DNA from: Unio delphinus
Lineage: Eukaryota; Mollusca; Bivalvia; Unionida; Unionidae
Direction of reading: 5' to 3'
Assembly: GCA_029339505.1 (NCBI GenBank)
Contig: JAQISU010000058.1
Location: 889,001 to 953,000, forward strand
DNA: 64,000 nt
Part shown: positions 19,164 through 32,688 of the stretch, in pieces
Layout of the letters: each line of letters opens with the position of its first letter
Position numbering within the stretch: the first letter of the stretch is position 1
Notes under the pieces: model-generated
Seen by the model: only the letters and a program-made list of their open reading frames with translations
Told to the model about the DNA's origin: nothing
The model's database searches: none
Translations under genes and position numbers: made by a program

Positions 19164-19936
19164 GAAATGCGTGTGAAAGAGAAAACTTTATGATGATGCA
19201 AATCAGAATCGTTCAACCCTTAGTCATTTGCATTTCTTAAATGATTAAATGTCAGTGTTTGTAGCTGTTGTCAGTACTAATAATTACAATTAAGAACATG
19301 AAATATTTGCAAAACATTGATATTCCCAAATAGACATGACTTGATATGACAGACAAAAAGCTTACGAAAGACAATCAAATTCACTTGTAATCAACACAGA
19401 AGCCTAGCAAACTTCAACATTTAGAGATAACTGTAAGGATATCTACACTTTATTTCTCGTTCATAAAAAGAAACAACAGTTTTGGTCAATTTCTACCAAT
19501 CCCGCTCTTTCCAAATCAAATAAAAAAAAATGTATATGAATTATGCATTTATTATCTCTTTGATACAAAGTTTCTATGGCAAACAATCTGGGTTTATATT
19601 TTTAAACTGTATTCCTGTGAAACGCTATTAACCTCAATAGTTTGTAAATCGGAAGCTAGATTTGAATGATGGAAAGTTAGTTGGGAGCATTAAAATTGAT
19701 TTTCAAAAACAATTGATTGTGGAGTTTATGAAATTCTCGCATAAAATGTAAATGTTCCATGATGTTTCCTCAAACTTTAATGACATATTTCAAAAACATG
19801 CTCTGTATGGATACGTATCTAAAACTAAAAGAATAAAATGTCGTGTGCTACAAGAATCAATAATTATATTTCTTAAGTTTATAACACCAACTGATTGGAT
19901 ATTCGCTATCATCAGCTTAGTTATATGTTGATATTA
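19164..19936. other. Intergenic, no gene seen
   Basis: AT-rich; nothing recognised. Confidence 0.5.
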
Positions 19937-20160
19937 CAGCGACCCCTATGAATGAATATGATTTCATACAGCAACCCCTATGAATGAATATGATTTCATA
20001 CAGCGACCCCTATGAATGAATATGATTTCATACAGCGACCCATATGAATGAAAATGATTTCATACAGCGACCCTTATGAATGAATATGATTTCATACAGC
20101 GACCCATATGAATGAAAATGATTTCATACAGCGACCCCTATGAATGAAAATGATTTCATA
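19937..20160. repeat. 32-bp minisatellite, seven copies
   Basis: Seven units of 32 bp containing CAGCGACCCCTATGAATGA. The last units carry an A variant (GAATGAAAATG). A piece of this array reappears inverted at 20853-20886. Confidence 0.95.
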
Positions 20161-20696
20161 TGCAGATCAAATGAAAGGTTCCATAAATGCAACACAGCAT
20201 AAATGAGCAACGTTTAAAACCTAGACACAATTCTTGACTTTCTTGTTGACAAAACTTTACTTTAGTCTGATCATAAGTTTCGATACAAAAAAGTGAAAAT
20301 TAAAGCAAATAAATAAAATAATAAAAGCTATATCATTTGGTATCAATAACAATAAAGTATTTCATTTCAAAACAAGATCGTGTCACTTATCGAGATATAC
20401 ACGTAGCCTCCATTTGACTCTCGAATTGTAAATCGAGGAAGTACATCTAAAGCTGACTATATTAAGAATGTTGGTCAGGTTTAAAATGGAGCATGTACGA
20501 TCATACTAGATCTGCAATCGTAAAACATTCAAGAGGCAAAATAATATTCAGAAACTGTCTTATAATCAATTACAAAATGACGAAGGATTCTAAAACATTG
20601 ACCTAGTGAGCCTCTAAAAGACAGCCCATCAACTTCCTTAGCTTGCGAAAACAAACATGCAAATTAGAATCTTTACCATTTATAATGATTTCAGTA
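20161..20696. other. Intergenic, no gene seen
   Basis: Starts with a 43-bp segment (20161-20203) that is duplicated at 20813-20855; otherwise unique AT-rich sequence. Confidence 0.6.
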
Positions 20697-20712
20697 TATA
20701 TATATGTATATA

Positions 20713-20801
<89 letters not shown>
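20697..20801. repeat. (AT)n microsatellite
   Basis: About 50 AT units, just upstream of the duplicated flank of the LINE. Confidence 0.97.
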
Positions 20802-20805
<4 letters not shown>

Positions 20806-20886
20806 GTTTTATATGCAGATCAAATGAAAGGTTCCATAAATGCAACACAGCATAGGGGTCGCTGTATGAAATCATTTTCATTCATT

Positions 20887-23800
20887 GTGGTCCAAGGTTG
20901 ACATTGCCGGGGTGGGAGTGGGAGACAAGCTCCCCACTCCTCCAAAAATGCCCCATAGGGCTTGCGACTCTGATCGCCTCTGTCAACTAAAATCCAGCTC
21001 CTGGCCTTCGCGAGTGGCTTAGCTTCTAAGTCCGGCGGACCATGTTTTCACTGACAGGAGAATGGGTGAAGGCGGCCACTGGCGCCTTAAAACCAGTCTC
21101 TTCGGGTAGATGGGGCTCCTAAACCTTGGATGGTAGATCATCTAGGAGAAGGAAAACTCTGATCCCAAACCTCCGCTGCCTTGCGGCTATACCCACTCAC
21201 GGGAAGGCTAAGGGAGTAAACCCCGACAGAAAATCCGGAGACGGAGTCCCTAAGGCGGTCTAACGTTGACTTCAACTTCATTCCGCAACTCCTGCGACGC
21301 CGTTGGTGCCAAGCTGTAGCAACATTTGTCGTTCCCTTGGGTCCACCAGCTGCGTGGAGAGGGGGATCTGCTGCATGGGCAACAGCTGATTCTCCATTCT
21401 AGACTGCCCAGGCTTTGTAGCTTCACACTGGAGAGGACACTCCAGCGTCGTCTTAAGGCGTCAGCACAACACGGGAAGCAGCAGCCTACCGGTTATAAGC
21501 CATAGCTCGATTGGCGTAGAACTTGGCGCCAGGGGCTGCTTTCGACGGTGGGAGAGATCGCCATGTCTCATTGGAAGCTACCGCCCGCCTCAAGCTGTGC
21601 TTCCCACCATGGCCTGCCTGCTTCACTGGGTGCGTGGAGCTTAGAGAACCATCTCGACAAGCAGGCCAAAAAACTCTGCACCAAGCAAGATACAAAGAGG
21701 AAACAAGAAGACTCCAGCTCTTCGTTTCGCAAGCTGTAACATCAGAACCTTGTGCCCTGGACTCACCACTGACCTGCAGAAGATCAACGACGCACGGAAG
21801 ACTGCCGTCATTGACAGAGAACTCTCCCGACTGAATGTCGACATTGCCTGTCTTCAAGAGACCCGACTGGCCGACAGTGGCACCATCAGGGAAGCCAACT
21901 ACACCTTCTTCTGGCAAGGAAAACCATCAGACGAACCCAGGCAGCATGGTGTAGGCTTCGCTGTAAAGAACACCCTCGTCGCCTTCATTGAGCCTCCATC
22001 ATCAGGCACTGAGAGGATCCTTGCCTTCCGGCTATCAACATCCTCAGGCCCAGTCAACATCTTTAGCGTGTATGCCCCAACCCTCTACTCAAACCCAGAA
22101 GAAAAAGGCCAGTTCTACGAGTCTCTGGATCAAGCAATATCAAAAATCCCCAGTACCTAGGGCCTCTACCTACTAGAAGACTTCTATGCGCGAGTGGGAG
22201 CTAACTACTAGGCATGGCCCACCTGTCTCGGCCCGCACGGAAGAGGCAAAATCAACGAGAATGGCCAGCGACTGCTTGAGATGTGCTGCACTCACAGGTT
22301 ATGTGTGACCAACACCTTCTTTAAATGAAAGGAGATCCACCAGGTATCATGGAGACACCTACGTTCCCGCCACTGGCACCAACTAGATCTAGTCATCACC
22401 AGGCGCGCGGAACTAGCCAGCGTCCTTCTCATCCGCAGCTACCACAGTGCCGACTGCGACACGGACCACTCCCTTGTGGCCAGCAAGGTGCGAATAATAC
22501 CCAAGAAACTGCACCACGCCAAGAAGAATGGTCGCCCACGTATCAACACCTGCTGTGAAAGCAATCCAGAGAAGACACAGCAGTTCATCTGCAAACTTCA
22601 CGAGGTTCTCACCAAAGAGACACCTGATGACACCATTGACTCCAAGTGGTCCCACCTCCGAGACGCTGTGTACAACTCAGCCATTACTGCCTATGGGAAG
22701 AAAGAGCACAAAAACACAGACTGGTATGAGGCCAGCTGGGAGGAGATGGAACCCGTGACTGAGGCGAAGAGGAAAGCCCTCCTGGCTTACAAGGCTGCGC
22801 CTAGCCTTGGTACATTACAGGCCCTCAGAACTGCCAAGAAAAATGACCAGCAGACCGCCCGTCACTGCGCTAACACCTACTGGCTGAACCTCTGCACCAG
22901 TATACAGATAGCTGCCGAAACCGGGGATGCAAGGGGCATGTACGAGGGTATCAAGAAAGCAACAGGCCCACCCACCTCCAGGATTGCCCCACTCAAGTCC
23001 AAGACTGGCGAAGTCATCAAAGACCAGGCCAAACAGCTGCAGCGCTGGGTTGAGCACTATCTTGAGCTGTATGCAACCCAAAATGTCGTCACAGACACCG
23101 CCCTAGACGCTATCCCAGACCTGCCAGTCTTGGAGGAACTAGAATCACAACCCACCCAGGAAGAGCTTAGCAAAGCCATCGACTGACTCGCTTGTGGGAA
23201 GGCCCCTGGGAGTGACGGCATTCCGCCTGAAGTCCTAAAGATAGGGAAACCAGCACTAATCCAGCCTCTGCACGAACTCCTCTGCCTCTGCTGGGGACAA
23301 GGACACATCCCCCAGGACATGCGAGATGCAAACATTGTCACTCTATACAAGAACAAAGGAGACCGCAGTGACTGCAACAACTTCCGGGGCATCTCTCTTC
23401 TCAGTATTGTTGGAAAGGCGTTCGCCCGTGTCATCCTGGCAGACCCTAGCATCCCGAGTCTACCCCGAGTCCCAGTGTGGCTTTCGAGCAGGCAGGTCAA
23501 CTGTAGACATGATCTTCTCACTACGACAGCTGCAGGAGAAGTGTCGTGAGCAGCAGATGCCCCTCTACATTGCCTTCATAGACCTGACCAAGGCATTTGA
23601 CCTGGTCAGCCGGAGCGGACTCTTCAGGATCCTTAAGAAGATAGGCTGCCCCCCACGACTGTTCGCTATCATAACATCGTTCCACGAGAACATGCACAGC
23701 ACAGTGCGCTTCAACGGCGCAACATCAGAGGCCTTCATAGTCAACAGTGGAGTGAAAAAAGGCTGTGTCCTTGCGCCAACTCTATTTGCCATCTTCGTTT

Positions 23801-24379
23801 CCATTTTCCTCCAGTACGCCTTAAAGGACTGCAGCGAGGGTGTGTAAATACACACCAGGAGTGACGGAAAGCTGTTTAACATCGCCCGTCTCCGTGCAAA
23901 GACTAAAGTTACAAAGGTTCTCATCCGTGAATTGCTCTTCGCCGACGATGCAGCCTTGACATCACACACGGAAGATGGACTGCAGCAGCTAGTATGCCGC
24001 CTCTCCCACGCCTGCAAGGAGTTCGGACTGACCATCAGTCTGAAGAAAGATGTCTGCAAAAAAGGACATGAAAACAGCCAACATCAACATAAACAATTGG
24101 GAGAGCTGTGCTGACGACCGCTCCGCGTGGCGTCTTGCTGTCAGACAGGGCACTCAGAAAGCTGAGGAGATGAGAAACATAAACTTCGCTGCAAAGAGAG
24201 CCAAGGAGGAAGGCGAACCAAAACCATCCTCAGCAAGCATCAGCATACACCTGCAGCAAATGCAACAGAGACTGTCACTCAAGGGTTGGACTCTTCAGCC
24301 ACTCGCGAAGGTGCAGATAGGACACCCAAATCGGAAGCTACACCATCGTCTCTCGAAGACGGACGGATGCCAGCGACGA

Positions 24380-24381
<2 letters not shown>
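20887..24381 (+). mobile_element. Non-LTR retrotransposon (LINE), near full length but degraded
   Basis: A GC-rich 5' leader (20887-21740) precedes an apurinic endonuclease-like domain (from about 21750; ACLQETRLAD at about 21844) and the reverse transcriptase. RT motifs are SLLSIVGKAFARV (about 23395), YIAFIDLTKAFD (about 23566) and LLFADDAALTS (about 23935). A Lys/Arg-rich tail follows. Breaks include stops at 22158 and 22209, a TGA at 22327, and frame changes near 23186 and 23430. About 0.5 kb is deleted after KK at 24045 relative to the minus copy at 34.7 kb, so the RT thumb is lost. It ends at an AT microsatellite. I cannot settle the clade; it resembles elements annotated as craniofacial development protein 2-like in invertebrates. 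Confidence 0.85.

Positions 24382-24465
<84 letters not shown>
24382..24465. repeat. (AT)n microsatellite at the LINE 3' end
   Basis: About 40 AT units start directly after GACGACG, where the LINE ends; it may have grown from the element's 3' tail. Confidence 0.95.
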
Positions 24466-24468
<3 letters not shown>

Positions 24469-25479
24469 TATATACTCATAGGCGAAAACTAATTTGTGGG
24501 ATGATTACTGTTGTGATCTGCATTGCATGCCCTATCTGAATCACCACGAATGTCTAATATATGTCAAGTGTTAGCAATAAAATTTATTAAAGGGAGCAGG
24601 ATTCTCGAGCGAAGCATGTTTCTGTTTATATTTGGTTTCATTTAATGAGCTACCAACGCTGCAAAATCGGTCACAGATCCGTCGATAATACTTGGTCTCG
24701 CTCTCGATGAACGAGACGTCAGTTGTGATGGTATGATGTAGCTGTGATGACCCCAATTTTCCGTTAATGTCCTTCTGTCAAGATTCATTCAATAGAACGA
24801 CTCCTGAAATAAATTCTTTGCAGCAGAAAGACGAGGATACTCGTCTAATTGAAATGTCACCTTTTTATAGTTATTAACCAATATACCGTAAAGTGAAGGC
24901 GTGCAAAACACCCAAGAAGGGAAAATTTTAGCGGTTATACACTTAATTCCAAAAAGCTGTATTTTCACATAATTTCAGTCAGATGGAGATAATAGAGACT
25001 CTCAAAACAAAATATGTATACACGTAATTTTATAAATTAGTCTCACTTCGTCATTGCTAGACATAACTGTAACACATTTTGAAAAACACGTTCTTGTTTT
25101 TTCTTTTCTTAAATATACATTGTTTAATTAGTGCTATATAATACAGTCATAGTTGGGGAAAACACAAGCAAGATTAAATTCGTCTTCCATTATATGCCGA
25201 TGTCTTCTCCTACACAGTTCACAAAACCTAAATGATCTATCAATTTTCACTCCTTCCTGTTATAATCCTTATTTTATGGTCTGAACACCTTGGTTGAACT
25301 AATTGTTTTCGCAAATTCAGAATTGTATTATACCCGATTTTTTTTCACATTAAAATAATATTCGGTATTGACCAGAGAAGTAACATTTAAAGAATTATTA
25401 TGACTAAAATACATTGTCTCTGAGTCTCTAAGTAAACTTCGAATTAATATTCTTTTATAGCCCACATTTTGGGCTATCG
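24466..25479. other. Intergenic, no gene seen
   Basis: AT-rich; nothing recognised. Confidence 0.5.
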
Positions 25480-26590
25480 ATACATATCCATACATATCCA
25501 AATCCATGTCCATACGCACCCTACATATCTAAAGCAATAACCATACATATCCAATACATATCCATTCGCATCCTATATATCTAAAGAGATGACCGTACAT
25601 ACCCAAATCCATATCAATGCGCACCCTACATATCTAAAGCGATAACCGTACATATCCGTATATATTGAAAGCCATCTCCATACGCATCCTACATATCTAA
25701 AGCACTTACCATACCAATCCAAATAAAAATCTAATTACATATCCATACGCATCCTATATATCTAAAGCGATAACAGTACATATCCAAATCCATATCAATG
25801 CGCACCCTACATATCTAAAGCGATAACCGTACATATTCGTATATATTTAAAGCCATATCCATAGGCATCCTACATATCTAAAGCAATTACCATACCAATC
25901 CAAATAAAAATCTAAATACATATTCATACGCATCCTAGATATCTAAAGCGATAACCGTACATATCCAAATCCATATCAATGCGCACCCTACATATCTAAA
26001 GCGATTACCGTACATATCCGTATATATTTAAAGCCATATCCATACGCATCCTACATATCTAAAGCAATTACCATACCAATCCAAATAAAAAATCTAAATA
26101 CATATTCATACGCATCCTAGATATCTAAAGCGATAACCGTACATATCCAAATCCATATCAATGCGCACCCTACATATCTAAAGCGATAACCGTACATATC
26201 CGTATATATTTAAAGCCATATCCATATGCATCCTACATATCTAAAGCAATTACCATACCAATCCAAATAAAAATCTAATTACATATCCATACGCATCCTA
26301 TATATCTAAAGCGATAACCGTACACATCCAAATACATGTCGATTCGCATCCTACATATCTAAAGCGATAACCGCACATATCCGTATATATTTAAAGCCAT
26401 ATCCATATGCATCCTACATATCTAAAGCAATTACCATACCAATCCAAATAAAAATCTAATTACATATCCATACGCATCCTATATATCTAAAGTGATAACC
26501 GTACACATCCAAATACATGTCGATTCGCATCCTACATATCTAAAGCGATTACCGTACATATCCGTATATATTTAAAGCCATATCTAATGA
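25480..26590. repeat. 181-bp higher-order satellite
   Basis: Each higher-order unit has three related subunits of about 50-66 bp, all carrying GCATCCTACATATCTAAAG or GCGCACCCTACATATC. Equivalent points lie at 25684, 25865, 26046, 26228 and 26409, giving spacings of 181, 181, 182 and 181 bp. Confidence 0.95.
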
Positions 26591-27539
26591 GCGTGTCTTT
26601 AATTATTGATGCCCATGTGACTATATCACATCGTCTAATGTTTAGAAAACAATGTATGCACTGATGTGGATATGCATCAGCCGATAATTTAGTAATTTAA
26701 TCTAGTATTTGTAAAACCGTTACCATAAGTGGGCAAAGAAGGGGAATCTGTCATATTCTCTTATAGCATCCAGTCATTTTGATAGAATTAAGACAATAAT
26801 ATATCTCTTACAGAATTGAAACTATACTTCCTCTATTTCTTTATTATTCAAATCCTCTTTATTATATATTTTAAACACACCATTAACATGAAATTGTCCG
26901 AGCTTATTTTGAACATTAAAGATAAGCAGCTGTTTTAGGATGCATATATTTTTCTTAAAACATGTATAATGTGTCCTTAAAGATACGTGAATTCCACCGT
27001 TTAGCATCATCAATGTTGTAAAAGCCTTCTAGAAATGAACCAAAAGGTAATAAAATTCACCCTTAATTTGATATAAATATTTTTGTAGAGAATCGTAAAA
27101 TAATCATGCTATCAATAGTGATATATTTCTTCCTAAAACCAATTTGTCATTCATTGATGTGGTTAGAATTTTCTTTCCAAGATTAAATTTATTTACTTTC
27201 AGCATTTTGTAAAACGTGCATATTATATTAATTAGTGATTTGCATAGTACATTAATTAGTGATTTGCGTAGTATATTAATTAGTGATATGACACGGCCAT
27301 TAGTATGCTCATGTATATTCTCACTCACTTTTGGTCCGCTCAATGGGAAATCGTACCATAGTCAAGTACTGTATTGAAGAAAGAGTTTAGGAATGGTTAA
27401 ACACTCTTACTAATCAATTTATAACGGATAAACTGATATCGTATCAGGTCCAGAAACTTAGCTTTTCATCGAATTCAAACTTTGTATTATCTCTTGATCA
27501 GTCATTATATCATCCTATATATTGTCATTTTCGTCCTCT
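26591..27539. other. Intergenic; possibly the 3' part of an antisense LINE remnant
   Basis: AT-rich, with three short GATTTGCATAGTATATTAATTA-like copies at 27220-27290. No gene could be supported. Confidence 0.35.
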
Positions 27540-28170
27540 TTCATCATCAGTGATGTCAATAGGGTTTTTAAAAAATCGAACCAAACTATTTTTGAGATAA
27601 TGTTTCAAACACGTTCAAAATAAATTTTGGCTTATCCTGTAAGTTGTTGTTTATCCTTTTAACTTTCTCACAGCGTCTTTCTTTAACAGTGATCTAAATT
27701 ATTTATTACCCTCTCTTGTACCTCGCATCAGTACTGGAAATGTTCAACGTAATTGTAAATATTTTTCATGCTTTGTATTGTCGATTTCTTTGTCACACCA
27801 GAATGGCTATATTTGAGGATTAGGTTGAAATTTAATTTTGTCTTCACAGTGGACAGTGAAATTTGATATAAAGAAAAGTAAATTTGTTTCAAAGAATCGT
27901 GAATGTTCTAGTGCATCAGATTAGTTATTTTTCCATCATCGCCTGCAAATGTTCATTAAATATGTGCGTAATAGATTCCTTGTATTCCTTTTAAAGACAA
28001 ACATAGTTTGAACTGCACATTGTAGCGTTTTCCATTTGTATGAGTTATTTACTGTTTTAAAGCACAATTGAAAATGTGAGAATTCATCTTCCTCCCCAAG
28101 TCTAAACATTTGTCACACAATATCCATTATGTTTGCAGAAGATATAACGTAATTCATTATCATCTTCTCG
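27540..28170 (-). pseudogene. Antisense LINE remnant (pre-reverse-transcriptase region)
   Basis: In broken minus-strand frames the sequence contains PFWCDKEIDNTKHEKYLQLR (about 27825-27765) and then a Lys/Arg-rich stretch. This layout (PWWxxEC..., then a basic spacer) is typical of the linker between endonuclease and reverse transcriptase in non-LTR ORF2 proteins. Many stops and shifts occur. The family is not determined. Confidence 0.4.
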
Positions 28171-28517
28171 TTGTGTGTTACATATGTTGCAGCAACATCA
28201 TCATATAATCTGCTATTAATATAGAGATGTTACACCGTCATCTTTATTACTTTGCGGTAATAAAAGAGCATATTTTTCAAACAATATCATTTCCAAAATA
28301 CGACATACAAAGCCTCGCCTACTATAAATTTCAATACACGCTTAGTGCTTCCATTACAGTCCCCAGCCCGTAGCAAAGAGATACATCAGGATAACGAGCT
28401 TTTATCAAATCAGTCGTAATGCGAATCCTAGTATTTATATTGTATATTTTCTTCTGGATTACTATATATTGGTACTATGTATATTTAATTTGCAATGAGT
28501 GCTGAATCTGTACCATG

Positions 28518-28520
<3 letters not shown>
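28171..28520. other. Intergenic, no gene seen
   Basis: AT-rich; nothing recognised. Confidence 0.5.

Positions 28521-28572
<52 letters not shown>
28521..28572. repeat. (AT)n microsatellite
   Basis: About 25 AT units. Confidence 0.95.
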
Positions 28573-28575
<3 letters not shown>

Positions 28576-28604
28576 GCGATTGACTTGCTAGTTTTAGATC
28601 ATTA

Positions 28605-28915
28605 CTTGTAACAACATATTACATAGCTAATACTTGTAATAATATATTACATAGCTAATATTTGTAATAACATATCACATAGCTAATACTTGTAATAACA
28701 TATTACATAGCTAATACTTGTAATAATATATTACATAGCTAATATTTGTAATAGTATATTACATAGCTAATATTTTTAATAACATATTACATAGCTAATA
28801 CTTGTAATAATATATTGCATAGCTAATATTTGTAATAACATATTACATAGCTAATACTTGTAATAATATATTACATAGCTAATACTTGTAATAACATATT
28901 ACATAGCTAATACTT
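28605..28915. repeat. 28-bp minisatellite, about 11 copies
   Basis: Unit contains ACATATTACATAGCTAATA followed by CTTGTAATA. Confidence 0.95.
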
Positions 28916-30225
28916 TATAATTTTAGGTTATAGGTTTAGATCGTCAATACATGGAAGTAAACTTATTACAGATGATGAATTCGAGGTCTACTTTTGTTTA
29001 TGAAATAAGAATCTTCTGGAAGCATGTTGCTTAAGACTTTGGCTGAAAAATTACTTTTATCCTGGTTATGTTACTGTTGTCTTAGATTTTTATATAAATG
29101 TTGCTTACTTCCGAATTACTCGTTCCTACCTTAACACTCGAAGTGAAGACAGTATAATGTTGTGTTCAGGGTTTAATTGAGCAATTGTTTTGATTCAACT
29201 GATTCGTTGTAACTGAAATGTGCTTATTGACATTTCTTGATCTATATAACTATTTTAGAATTACTGTGAATTCATTCAAAGGACATTTGGATTATATCAT
29301 TGTGATTCATCAAGGCTGTTTACAGCAGACTAAAAAGTTAGAATTCGTTCGGATCACTAGTAGTATGCATTTGTAGCTCTAATTTTGAATTTGTGAGATA
29401 ATCTTAAAGACCAAATGGAATATAATTCAGAATACTAGAAACTACTTTTACAAATGTCATTTAGCGTTCGAGAGAAATAAAATATTTGTTGAATTTTACA
29501 AACATTTGTGTCCTTATGACTTCGTTTTCATAGCGGGAATAATGAGTGCATTATTGTCAGCAGAGGAGAGTATCATTTTGGTGTGTACACATGGGTGAGG
29601 TCAGATAGTTATGTTGGACTGGTGTCCATCAGTGAAACGTAGCACAGAAAACACATTTTGTGTTTGATTCCGGATCGAATGGATAGCTAGTGTAGGGTAT
29701 GTCACAGAATTAGGCGAAAATTGAACTGATTTTTGTTCTTCTTGAATTGCAAACGAAACTCACCATTTTCTTGATTTCGTCGTACACGCATTACCTGGGG
29801 TGATTAAGTGGTTTTCTCCAAGGTAAGTGGCGTGTAACGATTTGCATGTGCCAGTTTGTTATTTACATGAAATCCGAAATACTCGTTTCACGTGGTGCAC
29901 GGCAAGCTCGATGTGATTTATGTTCACCTATAGAGAGTATATAAGGCGAGATATTTCTCATAATAATTACGGGAACCAAAATATCTAATCGAAGGATAGA
30001 TAAGCTCGTCTTGCAATCTCCAGCCAAAGGGGTGAGTGTTAAATTTACATTTTCGTTTTATTGTGAATTTTATTCAGATTATCATTTCGTATAATGATGC
30101 TTTTATTGCAATTAAACGTGGAATATTTGGAATTACTAGTCACTATTAGACTTTAAATGCAATATCGTAATCTACGGCTTAGATTATTTTTGAGACAACT
30201 ATTATTAGTCTGGTTTTGTTTATTG
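28916..30225. other. Intergenic with one promoter-like site
   Basis: No ORF. GTATATAAGGC at 29938-29948 resembles a TATA box, and AAAGGGGTGAGTG at 30025-30037 resembles a strong 5' splice site about 60 bp behind an expected start. This could be a host promoter with a short first exon, or the start of an LTR; the sequence does not decide. Confidence 0.25.
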
Positions 30226-30500
30226 TAGCTGTTACCGTGTTTCTGATACCGTAGCTGTTACCGTGTTTCTGATACCGTAGCTGTTACCGTGTTTCTGATA
30301 CTGTAGCTGACAATCGCTGTTACCATAGATCTGATAATCGCTGATACCGTAGATGTCAATGTTTCTGATACCGTAGATCTGATACCGTAGATCTGATACC
30401 GTAGATGTCAATGTTTCTGATACCGTAGCTGCTAACGTAGTTGATACCATTTCTGATACCGTAGCTGTTAACACATCTGATACCATCTTTTGATAAACGT
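30226..30500. repeat. Minisatellite around GCTGTTACCGTGTTTCTGATACC
   Basis: About ten degenerate 26-bp (and shorter) units built from TACCGTAG and TTTCTGA. A 99-codon minus-strand ORF across it is a repeat artefact. Confidence 0.85.
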
Positions 30501-31400
30501 CTTTGATATCGTCTGATTTGTTGTGGGACATCTATTATTTGTTCCGGAACATCTCTGTATAAATATCTGAATGTGATTGTGCCGTTAATTTGTGCAAACG
30601 GAATTGAAGTATCTGTCTGTGTGTCGAACTGTCTGTTCGTCTACATCTGTGTAACGTGTAAATATCCGGAAAGCTAGAAGTCCGAGTGTCGGAGCTGTCT
30701 GAGTTGTAAAACATCCGGGTCGACATCTAGGGTAGTGAGGAACCGTTGGTTCTGGTAGATGTTGTATGTTGTCTGAACGTATAACTGTGGTGGATCCGTG
30801 AAGGGAAACGTCCGATAATAGTATTGGTCAACCCTAGGTTTTCGGGGAAACTGGGAGACGATTCAACTGTTGCTGAATCGTGCGGTTATACGGGGTCGAG
30901 ACACATAGGTGTATTGAAATTGTAATACAATTTAATACATTGTTGTATTTGCATGCTTATGTCAGATCACAATAATATTTCAAGTGATCGCATAGATATC
31001 AATAAAAGCTAGCAACTTGATTGAATACAAGTATATGGTCGTGCTAGTTATCGCAATCCATCGTGCGATAGTATAGTTTGTCGTTTGTGTTCATTTTTCG
31101 TAATTTATACTTGCATTAATTTAACTTTCGTAAAGGATCCTTGGATCTGTGTATAGTCCAAGAGATCCCTTTACATCTGAGATTCCTTTTGTATTAATAT
31201 TTAATTTGTTCATGTATTGTGAATGGTTGTGAGTGTAATTGTGGGTTGAGTGCATGAATTATTGTGTTGTTACATCTGTATTTTTTTCATTTATAATTTA
31301 TTACATAAATTTATATTTTCTTTCACAAATTGTGTTTGTATTGTTCATTTAATCCACCCTTCTCTCGGTAACAATTCTGTTACAGGGTACAGGGTGGCGG
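30501..31400. other. Intergenic, no gene seen
   Basis: Nothing recognised. Confidence 0.5.
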
Positions 31401-32420
31401 GGAAGTATGCTCTGATCGTGGTATTCCAAAGATGATCTGGTCAGCTGTGTTTTGAATTTGTTGAAGTTTCCGGAGTAGATATTGAGACAAACCAGATATA
31501 ATTGAGTTACAATAGTCCAGTATTGTAAGTACTAATGAACACGTACGTGTTTTAGTGGCATCAGCTGAAAGATAATTGCGAATGGAGCTGATGCATCACA
31601 TCTCAAGATTAACGTTGGTGTTGCTGATATGTATTGTGTGAGGTAAAGGATGTGAATGAGAAAGTATTTGCGTTGTAATCAGAATGGTCTTATTTTTATC
31701 AGTATTCATCTGCAGATTGTTACATGCCATCCATGATTTTACATCATAAATGCACCTCTCTACATCTTGAACAGTAGCTTCACCTTCAGTTGAGTTTCAA
31801 GATTTGTTTACTTTTGTGCCATAAGAGTACAATTGGTGAGACACTGGATGATTATCTATGACACTTGAGAGCGGCTGAGAGTATGGAATAAAGAGAACAG
31901 ATCTAAGAACAGAGCCCTGTGGAACACCGCAGCATAGATCAACTGAGCTAGGATGTATTCGATTCTAGACGTAATTTGAGTCATGTTGACCAAGTAGGAT
32001 CTGAACCACAATAAGGAGTTATCATGACTGTCATATACATAGTTGAGACGGTGAATTAATATATCATGGTATAGTGTCTCAAATGCTGAAGACAAATCAA
32101 GGAGAGCGAGAACTGTAATCTATCCATTATCCAAAGCAGAGAGAATTTCATTAACTACTTTAGAAGAGCAGTTTCCGTACTGTGGCAAGAGCGATATGCA
32201 GACTGTACATTTCTAAAAGGACAGTTTGAATTCATATTAGATACATGTTGGGTTAGAACAACTTTTTATAAGACTTTTTTATATGAATGGTATATTATAA
32301 ACTCGGCGGTAGTTCTTTAAATCGTTATGGTAGAATGTTGGTTTCTTCAGCAATGGCAGTTATGAAAATCGAAATGAATTCCCTGGATTAGAGAGAGGTA
32401 CTAATAGCATGAGTTTGTGA
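31401..32420 (-). pseudogene. Antisense CR1/L2-like LINE reverse-transcriptase fragment
   Basis: Broken minus-strand frames carry the RT palm sequence SSAFETLYHDILIHRL (about 32092-32045), then SLLWFRSYL, and further 3' LQMNTDKN before a poorly conserved tail. This is the order of the CR1/L2 group of non-LTR elements. The tail matches 46.04-46.65 kb, showing a shared family. Stops and shifts are frequent. Confidence 0.7.
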
Positions 32421-32608
32421 AGGATAATGGATCAAAACACTCAAACAGGAGTGATGTTTGAATTGGATCACGTTTGCATGACTGGTGTACTCTTCTTCAC
32501 GAGTGTACGTACTAAATCCATAGAGACATGTTTAAACGCTTCTAAGGGTTGCCGCTGTGTGATGTGTGATGTGATCAGAAAACAATTAAATAATACTCAT
32601 CAAGACTG

Positions 32609-32609
<1 letters not shown>

Positions 32610-32687
<78 letters not shown>
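32610..32687. repeat. (AT)n microsatellite
   Basis: About 38 AT units. Confidence 0.95.

Positions 32688-32688
<1 letters not shown>

Noticed and set aside
21486..23521. Minus-strand ORFs over the plus LINE (and the mirror ones over the 34.7-37.9 kb copy)
   Set aside because: GC-rich coding sequence leaves antisense frames open; the sense strand carries all LINE motifs.
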